Shown: in pieces, positions 10,401-22,400 of the stretch
Numbering within the stretch: position 1 is the first letter of the stretch
Layout: each line of letters starts with the position of its first letter
Assembly (NCBI GenBank): GCA_027563935.2
Contig: CM050450.1
Span: 12,073,957-12,137,956 of the forward strand
Direction of reading: 5' to 3'
From: Costus lasius
Taxonomy: Eukaryota > Streptophyta > Magnoliopsida > Zingiberales > Costaceae
Length of the DNA stretch: 64,000 bases
The notes under the pieces: model-generated
What the model was told of the DNA's origin: nothing
The model's database searches: none
Seen by the model: only the letters and a program-made list of their open reading frames with translations
Position numbers and translations under genes: made by a program

Positions 10401-13400
10401 CTTATGGTAGTCCGACGGAACATTAGACCGGGCGTGAAACCTTAGGATATTCGGACGTAAAATTACCCCCAACTCGGAAACCCTAAAATTCATCCCCAAA
10501 TCGAAAATTCAATAGGAAAACCCTAATTCTGAAATCGAAATTTACCTCTGGTAAACGTTGAAATCAACGCCCCAAATTGAAATCGCTGTGCCGCTCGAAT
10601 TATTCGGATGCTGATGTTAGCGTGGCGTCAGCCGCCCGAAATTTCTCTCGCGAAATCCGATTCCGATTTTGACGACGCTGCTGCCTCGAAACTCAGTGCC
10701 TGAACTTCGTCTTCTTCGCGAACGAACACCGCTGCGTTTGCAGCTCGACGCCGCCGCTCGCATTGTTGGCTCGACAACGCTCCCCGATGCCGGAGGAAGG
10801 GAAGAAGGTCACCGCCCTCCTCCCTTAGCCTATGCTTGCTGCCCGACGATCGTTGTCGTCGCTGGAAACGCCGCAAACACGCCGCTGAAACACCAAAACA
10901 GAGGAAACAGGGGAGACAGGGAAAGCTTTGATTAACCAATATAAAAGCTACAAAACCCTACCTTCTACCACCGGCAACCCCTGTCGCCAACCCCCTCGCT
11001 CCCTCCCTCACCGGCAGCGCCCTCGCTGCTGGTTACAGTCTCTCAAACTCTCCTCGCTTGATCGCTCCCCTGAGCTTCGTGAAGACGAAGAGATGGCCGC
11101 CCTTGCTGCTTGTTTCTCCTCGTCCCGTCGGTGCCTTTTAAAGAAGAGTGGAGAGTCGCTGCTGCTCCCGTTCTTTGCGCCTGCGACCGCGTCTGCTTCC
11201 TCAAATAGGGAAGGCAGCGTGGAAGCTTTCCTTCTGTTGCCCACGTTGTCCGGAGGCGTCGACTCCGTCACCTCCACCTTCCGCATCTGATCCTCGCGGA
11301 GCAGCCGACATCGACACCGCGTCAGCTCTGCTCGACAAAGACGGCATCGATGCGGACGAAATCCCGATGCCACAGTCAAAATCGGGAAAATTGGGTCGTT
11401 TCCTACTTTGATTTAGGGCTCCGCCCCCTTTGTGCACATTATTTGGGCCTGGATCGGGCCCATAGTTCCAGGGCCTGACACTAGGGATTGGTTGTCTCTA
11501 GTTATTACTGAGTGATTAAAATATGTAACTGCACAAGTGCCAAGCCACTTGAATCATCAAGTACTTTGACACCCTGTAGGGCTCTTAGGAGCAAACCTAA
11601 GCCAACCTTGAACAGGTATGAAACCCATGAAAGTTTTCCATATTTGAATCTGAACATGATTAGTGTATTATACATGAACTTGATTATACATAAATATTTT
11701 TGAAAATCCTACTCGAATCAAACTATATTTAAATTTTCACTAATGGTTAACTACTTGAACCTGATAAACAATTGATGGAGAAATTGAAGCAGATAGATAA
11801 TTAATTAGAAACTTCCCAATTATTTAATTAAAAAAAATATTAAATTATTTTATATTTGTTGAATGTGGATATAGACCCGGATCCACTTACTATTGGATCC
11901 GAGTCCCGATTAACTGTAGATTTTGTATAAATAAGTGTACAGTGCCCTAATAGGTTTTTCGGAGAAAATACGAAGGATCGTTTTACCTTTCTACATGGTA
12001 TCAAAGCCAGGGCGACTCTCGACGAATGCCGCTCCTTGATCCTTCTCTCGTCCTTGCTTCTTGCTCCGCCTCCTCTTTCGATCGTCGCCTACGATCTCAC
12101 TAAACCCTAGCCGAAGCAATCCTATGATTTCTATCGGAGCGTGGGCGACTCTCGGCGATCGACTACGATCGTCGCCTACGATCATTGCACGCAGGCGGCT
12201 GCTCTTCCTTCTGCCTGGGCCTTGGGGTCGCCAATTGTTGTCGCCATCCTTCCGCCTGCGCTACTCTGATACATCCTTGGGGTCGCCGATTGCTAACACT
12301 TGGGCTCTCATTCAACTGAACATAATTGTTAGTCGCTGGCGATCTCGTTCATATGCTGAAGACTGAGGGTTGCTAGCGAGAGCTCAATTCTACCGGCATT
12401 CTCCATCGCACCTCTCGCTGTTCTCGGTACCACTACTTTTTGTTACTGTTCTTTGTAGAACATTTCTGTAGTTCTTGGAAATTACTCCTGCCTCTATGGA
12501 TTTGACCCTGGCTAACACTGAAACCAAGTCTGTGGCATTTGCTGGCATATCTGTCAAACTTGATGGAACGAATTATCTCCTTTGGGCAAAATCCATGCGA
12601 TGCATTCTTGGCTCATTTGGGAAGGAACATCATATTATTGGTGTACCTCCAGCCTCCACATATCCCCACTATAAAAATTGGCGTAGATCTGATCTAGCTG
12701 TTTTTAACTCCATCATAACTAGTATTGAACCAGGAATTGCTAATACAATTATGTTCCTTGACACATCCAAGGACCTTTGGGATTCTCTTGCTCCCACTTA
12801 TGCTCCTTAAGGAAATATTTGTCATATATATCGTTTGTATGGAGAGATTATCAATATGAAACAGGGAGAAAAGTCTCTTCAAGAGTACTATAGCTTATTG
12901 AAAGGAAAATGAGACCAGCTATGTCAACTTCATCCAGCAATAGCTGACATTGCAGTTATTCTTCAGCAACGTCAAGAATTTCTAGTCGCTAAGTTTTTAT
13001 CTGGCCTGAATGAAAATTATGCCGCAGCTCATGCTCAGCTAATGATGGATCCCTCAATTCCCAATATTCAGAATGCCTTCTCTCGCTTGTTACGAGTCTC
13101 CACATCTAATACTACAGCAACTACAGATAGTGCACTGATTGCACCTCGGTTGGGAGATTGTGGGAGAGGAAGGAGAGGCTTTAGTCGTGGACGTGGACGT
13201 GGTCGTGTTTTTTCTCTATGTGAGCACTGTGGTCGCACGAATCATACCTCTGATCGGTGTTGGCAGAAATTTGGAAAGTTATCCCAAGCTCACAGTGCAT
13301 CCGAGGCTTCTCCAACTGAACACACTCTGATTGAGAATCCAACCAGAACCACGACACTCTCTTCTGAAGCTACTATTGTCATCACGGTGTCTGAATATGA

Positions 13401-16400
13401 AAGATTGCTGAAGGGAAAGGTCAACAATGAAGTTTCATCTTCCTCTATGGTTGCTTCCACTAGTCTTCATCCATCTGGTATAGCCACTCTTGCCTCAACC
13501 AATTCTTGGGTATTAGATTCAGGTGCCTCATTTCATATGACAGGTAATAGGTCATTGTTACATCTTTACATTTTGATACCTAACTTTTACCGGTTTCCAT
13601 AGCTGATGGGTCTCTTATACCTGCCCTTGGAATTGGAACTATTCAGTTAACATCTAGGTTGACATTATCTCATGTTCTTTATGTACCTAAATTTCCAGTC
13701 AATCTTCTTTCTATATTTGCCTTAACTACTGGGCTAAACTGTTCCGTAACCTTCTTCTCATCCTATTGTGTCTTTTAGGATCTCAGGACGAAGGCGACGA
13801 TTGGTGGGGGGCATAAGCAGGGTGGAGTGTGTCTTCTCCAACTCTACCGCTCACCTTGAATCATAGGACCACGCCTATCAATGGCACTACCGTTTGGGTC
13901 ATCCTTCTATGGAAAAACTACGTTTGTCTGTTTCTTCTAGTTTGAATTCTCAGTTTCATTGTCATGCATGTCAACTTAGAAAACATTTTCGTTCTTCCTT
14001 CAAGTCAAAGGATCATGTTTTGAGTCATGCCCCGTTTGGTCTAGTTCATTCTGATATATGGGGCCCGAGTCCTGTGCCCAGTAAAGATGGTCATCGATAT
14101 TTTGTTACTTTCATTGATGACCCCTCTCGTTTGTGTTGAGTTTTTTTGTTGAAACATCTGTCCAATGTTTTTTCTGTTTTCCAAATATTCTATGCTGAAG
14201 TTAAAAATCAATTTGGTGTCTCCTTGAAAATCCTTCATACTGACAATGCTTTAGAATATACTAGCTCTGACTTTTCTGTTTTTTGTGCTTCTCGTGGTAT
14301 TATACATCAAACATCATGTCCCTATTCTTCTCAACAAAATGAGGTTGCTGAACGTAAGAACCGACATCTGCTTGATATTGCTAGGACCTTGTTGTTCTAC
14401 ATGAATATGCCCAAGTACTTCTTGGCTCATGCAGTTCTTACAGCCTGTTTTCTCGTAAATCGAATGACATCCTCTATGATTGAAGATAAGTCTTCCTTCT
14501 CCATTCTTTTTCTTTCTCAGAAGGTCTTTCCATTTACCCCCCTTGTCTTTGGTTCTGTGCATTACATTCACACTTTCGGTCCGAAGCTAGATAAACTCAG
14601 CCCTCGTGTGGTTAAATGTATTTTTGTGGGCTACTCTCATACCCAAAAAGGTTATCGATGCTTTGATCCACATTCTTGTCGTACATTTGTGAGTACATAT
14701 GTTACCTTTTGTGAATCCGTTCCTTATTATCATGAGCAACGTGCCTCATCTCCTACTGCGCCCCTAGAGATTCCTTTGCCAACTCCTGTTAATTTAGACA
14801 TTACTCCTTCGTTAAGGGAAGCATCTCCATCACCGTTATTGCAAGTTTACCAACGCAGAAGATATACACAAAGCCAACAACGTTGTCTCCGTCCAAAGAT
14901 CCACAACTTGACTCCACTGACCTTCCTATTGCTCTTCGAAAGGGAAGTATATCCACTACTACTTATCATATTTCTAAGTATGTTTCGTATTCTTGTTTAT
15001 CTCCATCCTATTTTACATTTCTTACTGCCCTTTCGTCTACCACTATTCTTAGAAATTTCACTGTGGCTATTCCAGTTCCGGAGCGGAAAGCAGCCATGGA
15101 TGAAGAGATAAAGACCTTACAAGCTTGGGGTACTTGGTCCTTGTCAAACTGCCTCTTGATGTTAAACCAGTTCAGTGCCGATAGGTGTACACTGTTAAAC
15201 ATAATCCTGATGGATCCATACAACGGTACAAGACCCGATTGGTGGTAAAAGGTTTTACTCAGGTGTATGGTATTGATTTTCTAGATACATTCTCTCCTGT
15301 GACCGGGCTTAAGTCCGTTCGTCTCTTATTCTCCTTGGCCATCAATCTCAGTTGAGAACTTCATCAATTAGATATTAAGAATGACTTTTTATATGGGGAT
15401 CTATATGGAGCAACTTCCGGGATATGCTAGACAGGGGGAGCTGGTGTGTCGTTTACCCAAGGCAATCTATGGCCTCAAGCAAAGCCCTCGTGCCTGGTTT
15501 CAAAAATTCGCCCAAATAATAAAATCAGCAGATTTTCACCGTGTTAAGGTTGATAACTCTGTCTTTCTCAAACACTCCAACTCTGGTGTCATCGTTATGG
15601 CAGTCTATGTTGATAATATACTGCTAATCGGAAGCGATTCTACGGGCATACGTGACACCAAGACGTTTCTCCCATCACACTTTGAGCTCAGGGATTTGGG
15701 CAAACTTAAATACTTTTTGGGGATTAAAATAACATATCGTAACTCCACTATCTTATTGTCCCAACGTAAATATACTCTTGATCTTCTACAAGAAACAGAC
15801 ATGCTTGATTGTAAACCTGCAATTACTCCTATGGTGCCCAATGAGAAACTGAGCTGCCAAGCTGAGTCTGCAGTTGTTGATCCAGCTCGGTATCGTCGCT
15901 TGGTGGGAAAACTCATCTACCTCACCGTTACTCGTCCTGATATCTCTTATGCTGTTGGGGTTGTCAGTCGCTTTATGCAACGACTAAAACACTGCCATTG
16001 GGAGGATGTCATGCTTATTCTTCAGTATCTTAAGGGAACTCCCGGTCTCGGGTTGTTGTATAAAAGGAATGGTCATACCTCAGTTGAAGCCTACACGGAT
16101 GCAGATTATGCTGGAAGTCTTGATGACCACAAGTCTACCTCCGAGTTGTGCACATGTGTTGGGGGGAATCTTGTCACCTGGAAAAGTAAGAAGCAGAGTG
16201 TGGTTGCTAGATCTAGCTGTGAGGCTGAATATCGTGCAATGACACACACTACTTGCGAATTGATATGGTTGAAAGGATTCCTTCAAGAGTTGAATATTCT
16301 CTGTCAACTTCCCATCACATTACATTGTGATAATCAAGTAGCCATATTTATAGCTAACAATCCTGTTTTTCATGAACGGACTCAATATATCGAGGTTGAT

Positions 16401-19400
16401 TGTCATTTCATTAGGGAGGCTGTTCTCAACAATCAAATCTCCACTCCTCACACCAAGTCTGAAGAACAGATTGCCGATATCTTTACGAAGGCTCTTGGTT
16501 CTACTAGATTCCATTCTTTGTGTAACAAGTTGGGCTTATTCAATATTTTTGCTCAACTTGAGGGGGAGTGTTGAATGTGGATATAGATCCGGATCCACTT
16601 AATATTGGCTCCGGGTCCCGGTTAACTGTAGATTTTGTATAAATAAGTGTACAGTGCCCTAATAGGTTTTTCGGAGAAAATACAAAGGATCGTTTTACCT
16701 TTCTACAATATTTAAAAATTTTAAATATATATAATCAGGTTCTAGTATAGAGTACCCTGAAAGTACTATCCGGACTCAACTTGTGTTAATACCCAAATCC
16801 ACACCGACCTTGTTTATTTGGTACCCAAATATTAGTTAATTGGATCAGGTACCTACTACTAGTGTACCCGTTGCCACCCTTAAGCTTGAACATACCACAT
16901 CATCCTAATCGGGATCTAGTTTGGTATCTCACTGGATTGAGTATAATTGCCATCACTACTGACATCATGGCAACTTGATTTGGATATTCTATTTATAACC
17001 CACATATGATGTAATCTTTATATGGAGTATGCTTTCTGAAATTTTTTATAATAAAGTAAATAGAAACTTTTTAATTATTTATAACATTTACAAGGTGACT
17101 GTATTAGCATATTTGATCTTTTGTATCTGGATGCGAATACATTTAAGAATGTTTTCTAGAGATCTTTTATATTTCTAGAACTATCCTACATTTTTTTTTA
17201 AAAAAAAAGAACTATCCTAAATTTCAGTATCACACAGGATTGAACAACTAACTAGCCAAAGTGCTGTATTAATTGACATTTTTTTTTTGTTATTTTGTAT
17301 TATTCGTGTTGTTTATCCTGGATCTTTGAATTAGAATACAAATAATCATCACTCCGGACTGTTCTTGAATAAGAATTTCCCAAACAATGTGACTAAAACA
17401 GTATAACGCTGGTATGAATAAGTTGGAGCTACATCTTTAAACCTCGTGAATACTTCAATTTTATTTACTTGTGTAACCAGGAAGAGCTGTCGAGTTGCTT
17501 GATGCTTTAGAAGCAATGGCCAAGGACAATCAACCAATTGCACCAAGAGCCATGATTGTGAGCAGAAAATATCGTACACTAGTCAGTTCCTGGATAGAAC
17601 CTTTGCAAGAAGAAGCAGATGTGGGATTTGAAATTGATTACATAGCCAGGTGATCCTTCTAAAATTTTTGTTAATGCTGATATTTTTTTGTTAAGTTCCG
17701 TGTTTAGGGAATTAGGGTAGAAGTTAAAAAACTTCAAATTTCTAGCAGTTTCAACCTAAGTACAAAAATTAAAATCTCTGTCAATTTCAAACAAAGTAGT
17801 GAAAAAGACAAGTTATCCTCTGTTTAGCTGAGTATATTTTGATGTATAGAGTTCATTGTGCAAATATGCATGCTCGTTCTATGAATACATTTGCTTATAT
17901 TGTGTCTTGTGGATTAAAAGGTATGTTGCAGAAGGAGGGCTTACAGGAGAACGCAAGAGATGGGTGCCCAGGAGAGGAAAAACACCTCTAGATCCTGATG
18001 CTCTTGGCTTTGCCTATTCGAATCCAATGGAAACATCTTTCAAGCAGTGCTGTTTAGGGGAATGGAAAAGCTACCATAAGAAGCTCCTGAGAACCTTGCG
18101 TAATGAGGGACCTTCAGTGTTAGGTGATGTTTCTGAAGCTGATTATATTAGAGTGGAGGAAAGGTTAAAGAAAATAATTAAGGGACCTGACCAAAATGCT
18201 TTGAAGCCAAAAGCTGCTAGCAAAATGATAGTATCAGAGCTAAAGGAGGAGCTAGAGGCACAAGGTTTACCTATAGATGGTACTAGACAAGTACTCTATC
18301 AGAGAGTGCAAAAGGCAAGAAGAATAAATCGCTCGCGTGGTCGCCCACTTTGGGTTCCACCTACGGAGGATGAGGAAGAAGAGGTAATTAATGAATCTTA
18401 CCTTGATCTTTTTCAGGTATCATTTTACTATTGTTATTCATCATGATGAAAATAAGAATATGCTGCTTTTCTGATTCTTATCACTTCTTTGAACGATCTG
18501 TCTCTTTAGGTTTGTATTTTTATGTCCATTTCCTTTAGCTGAGATGAAAATATTTAGTAGGAATATAGGAGATTGTTATCGATGTAGAGTAACTTTTTTT
18601 TTTCTGTGAATTGTAGGTTGATGAAGAATTAGATGGGTTGATATCACGCATGAAGCTTGAAGATGGGAATACTGAGTTCTGGAAACGTCGTTTTCTTGGA
18701 GAAAGCTTAACCAATGTTCATGAAAAGGACACAACACCGGATGATTCTGAACTTCTTGATATAACCGATGATGTGGATTCCCTTGAGGATAGTGCAAAGG
18801 AGGCAGAAGAAGATGAGGCAGAGGAAGAGGAGGAAGCTGTTGAGCAAACAGAAAACCAAGAAGGTGATATCACTAAGGATAAGGAGGTTGAGAGAGCGAA
18901 GCCTCTTCAAATGATTGGTGTTCAATTGTTAAAGGATTCTGAAGAAACAGCTCCTCCATCGAAGAAATCCAGAAGGAGAGCTGCTCGAGCATCCATTGAG
19001 GTATTCTGTAAGATAACTAAAAGAAATTCATGGTGGTACGTTGCTTACAAATGGAAGAGTAGTAGTTGGGTTGATATCTAACCTTCCAAAATTACAATCT
19101 TTATAGACTCAAATTTTTTTGCACATCAAGCAAACTACTGTATATGGCATCAAGTTCAAGGCTTACATGATAGTTTAAGGGATGAATCTGAAAATTCTTA
19201 TGAGTCAGCACAGATATTAAATGTACAATAGTAAATACATAAATAAAAACATATAATATTAGATAGATATGGACATGCTAAAAATGTGTCAAGCATACAA
19301 CAAAAATTAATTAAGATAAATCAATTTTCTGTAATTTAAAATAATAAAGGAATCATGTGTTCGTACAACGCACACAGAAGTAAATTATATTTATTTCAAA

Positions 19401-22400
19401 TATTAAATTCTTGAAATTGTTTGTTAGTTGTGTTTAAAAAAATCCAATATGTGATATCTCAAGTTTGTTTATGCATCATCTTTATATTGTGAATGTTGTA
19501 AAATTAGAATAATATCACTCATACTCGAAATGTCAATTTTTATGGATCAATTTCATGTTAGATTTGATTTAGGCTTAAAGCAATGGGTATTAGATACTCA
19601 ATTAAAATTATAAATGAAATTATTTTTTAATCTAATGTTGTCAGCAAACTAATATTAAATTTAAATTTATGAAGTTATTTTCATTTGTAAAGTTACATTT
19701 TATATAAGTAATTGAGATGAAAGTAAAAATTAAATGTTTGATTTGATTTAAGTAGAGTACCCATAAGGAACTAAAAACCGAACCATATTGCCTGATAAAT
19801 GGTACCAGTAGTGTAGTGTAGTTTCAGTAGGTACTAGTCGGAGATGGTACCCATTTAAATACTTTAGTATAGTTTGAATTTGCTAGGAATCTATTTGTTT
19901 AAATTGTAAGGCTGATATGTATCAGTGTTTTGTGTGTACTGTACATGTACAAAACACTAGCACTGTGTATAGGTTGATAAGACCCGTTCTCAAGCCAATG
20001 ATACATAGTTCAAATTTTTTTTCTTTGACTTCATTTTTTCAAAATTTCTCCTACAATCCATCCTTTTCAACTGTGCAATTTTTATATCTTTTTTATTTGG
20101 ATGTAGGATGATGCTGATGAAGATTGGTTTCCAGAGGACATAAATGAAACGTTTAAGGTCATGAGAGAGAGAATGATTTTTGATGTGTCAGACATGTACA
20201 CTATCGCTGATGCTTGGGGTTGGACTTGGGAGAAGGACTTGAAGAGTAGAATGCCTCGCAAATGGTCACAAGAATGGGAAGTGGAATTAGCTATTAAAAT
20301 CATGCAAAAGGTGTGTTTCATTCCCTTTTTCCTCCGAGCAGCACTTTCTCCGTCTTTAGCTACATGCCACTATTTTTATTTACCTAAAAATTTATTAGAT
20401 TGTGTTCCACCAGGTTTGCGATACTGATATGTACCTGTAAATTAGCTGTGGACCATATTGGTACAATGTACTGACTATCTCGACATTTAACATAGTATGG
20501 TCGGTTTAGCTCGGTTCATCTCATATGTTTTTTTCAAAAAAAAATAATTTAATAAACAATTTGATGCATTTATTTATTTTAACTTCGAGAATAATGCATT
20601 TAAACAATCGTAATATGCTTAGGGATGAAAAAAAGTGAGATTTATCAAATATGATATTTAATATCAGAAATTTTTGATATATTGATACATACCTTATAAT
20701 TTACATCCAAGCCCACATTTGGAAGTCCTCCCAAGTAATGAAGTACTAGCCTATTAAAGTCCATATGCTTATTAAATTTGCATGCGTCACTACCTCCCAT
20801 GGGATATACATTGTTGCAACTGGGCCGGGTAGTGACACGGGAATTAAAATAGATATAGATACATATAAGCTACTTTTGAACCACATCCTTCTCAGACTCC
20901 GATGGTAGAGTGGATCTCATTTCTTTATAGTCTTCTAAAGCTTGGGTTCTTTGTTTTGTTAGAGTCGAACCCTTCTTCTCTTATATTAATGTGGCATATC
21001 GCTTGTAGGTCTACTTGAGTGGCTGATATGATCTTCATTTTGTGTGGCATGTATGTAACCTTGCTCACAACTCCATAGTTGTTATGTTTTGCAAAATCAA
21101 TTTTTACCACCCTATATAGGTGATACCAACCGGTCTGACCTTGTCTTGGTACCAGAACAAGATCGATACCGAGGCTAATTAAAGCAGAGCATATTAGCAT
21201 TAGCGGACTTGTGGCGAAAGCTCAGCAGCTTGTGGTGGTATGGATGAAAGCTTCAAGGTGAAAGCTTTGGACAGTGGAAGCTTGTTGCATATGAAGGCTT
21301 GCTACTTGCGGAAGTTGCAGGCAGAGGTTTGCGGAAGGCGAAGGCCCATAGACAAACGCGACATAAGTTGCTTAATACGCTTCGGATCGTACGAACCAAT
21401 ACGTACCGATCCAAGCTTGAATCAAAGCTTCAGTCCATACTAGTTTTGCAAATCTTGGTTATGTCCCAGGCAGCATGGCACATATGTCTCAATCTCACCA
21501 CGACCACCACTAGCATATCCTATTTTGGACTCATCCATTGCAGTTTCTAGATCTTATTTAGATCCTATTTAGTGGATCACCATTCCATAATGGTTTAGCA
21601 TCATCCCGAACTAATGTAGTATCGAAAGAGTCCAATACAACATCCAACTTTCTCCTCTTATAGAATTCTTAGCCGGAATTGGATAGTATAATGCATATAA
21701 ACTAGTTTCTCAAGCTAGTATTCTCTACCTTTATATGAATCAAGAAGGTTGACTAACTACGTGGCCATCCCGTTGATGATGGAGAGTTGATGATGGAGAG
21801 GATACAGAGTGCTACATTTTATAAGTTTTGAGCTTTAACTCTAAATTGTAACCACTATTAGCTGTAAATTTAAAATGTCATAATTAGACAATTTGACTCA
21901 TAATATCTTGTACTTATAATATAAAATAAAATACTTGATCAATCTTGTAGTGCAAATATAAAGCAAGAGGATCTTTAAATGTTATTTCACATTCTCTAAA
22001 TATATGATCTTCTGAACCATAACCAAGATTTGGGATACAATCCATATCGATATCTCGGGCGTCGATTAGATTAGTACAATTTGGTATACCGACTGAGCCA
22101 ACATGGTACATTTGATTTAGTTTGGCCCATTTTGGACCAACTTTTTTTTCCCAAAAAAATTATTTTGATGAATTTATCTTCAACAACAATTAATTTAAGT
22201 TGTCCTAATATGCTTAAAGATGGAAAAAAATATGAAATGAATCAAACATGATACGGAATATGATAAATTTTTGATATATTGATTCATACCTTGGAGCCTA
22301 CATATAGAATGAATGATGACTATATGAATTTACAACGAGTTGCATGCAACAAGTCTATTCTATAGTTTTGTAGTGCCCACGTTTGAAAGTTATTGTAAGA

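Larger units (their letters stand above)
5164..11485. mobile_element. GC-rich array of five LTR-like modules separated by CTAGG
   Basis: Five modules of about 1.1-1.5 kb lie end to end. Each begins with TG and ends with CA in its intact termini (TGTCACGCCCCGG or TGTCAGGCC at one side; CCGGGGCGTGACA or GGGCCTGACA at the other). The pentamer CTAGG flanks the whole array (5164-5168, 11481-11485) and also separates modules at 7881-7885 and 9035-9039; it is eroded to CT at 6347 and TAGG at 10384. Modules 1 and 5 are in minus orientation, 2-4 in plus. TG..CA ends plus a 5-bp duplication are the signature of LTR retroelement integration. No protein-coding retroelement core, primer-binding site or polypurine tract was seen. 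The many overlapping ORFs reflect GC-rich sequence with few stop codons. Confidence 0.65.
11857..16707 (+). mobile_element. Complete Ty1/copia LTR retrotransposon, coding-defective
   Basis: A 4851-bp element with 139-bp LTRs (11857-11995, 16569-16707) and identical 5-bp target duplications ATATT (11852-11856, 16708-16712). A primer-binding site TGGTATCAAAGCC (11996-12008), complementary to initiator Met tRNA, follows the 5' LTR. A polypurine tract (GAGGGGGAG, 16560-16568) precedes the 3' LTR. Domain order gag, protease, integrase, RT, RNase H is that of Ty1/copia. The short LTRs and size resemble the Ale/Retrofit group (my inference). It lies in the same orientation as PTAC3. Six differences between LTRs over 139 bp (about 4 percent) indicate an insertion that is neither very recent nor ancient. 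Confidence 0.95.
4467..17480 (+). other. 13-kb PTAC3 intron filled with mobile elements
   Basis: Donor GTAATC at 4467 and acceptor ACCAG ending at 17480. It contains, in order: plain AT-rich intron (4467-5163), the GC-rich LTR-module array (5164-11485), AT-rich intron (11486-11851), a Ty1/copia element with its target duplications (11852-16712), and AT-rich intron (16713-17480). The original intron may have been about 2 kb. No PTAC3 coding sequence was found between the two exons, and the reading phase closes exactly when they are joined (GAA G|GA AGA). Confidence 0.9.

Noticed and set aside
5168..11437. About forty overlapping ORFs in all frames in the GC-rich block
   Set aside because: They overlap on both strands, carry no recognisable domains, and follow from few stop codons in GC-rich DNA. 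The block is better explained by LTR-like modules.
5169..11480. Array as Mutator, CACTA or Helitron elements
   Set aside because: Target size of 5 bp and TG..CA ends do not fit 9-bp (Mutator), 3-bp (CACTA) or no duplication (Helitron).
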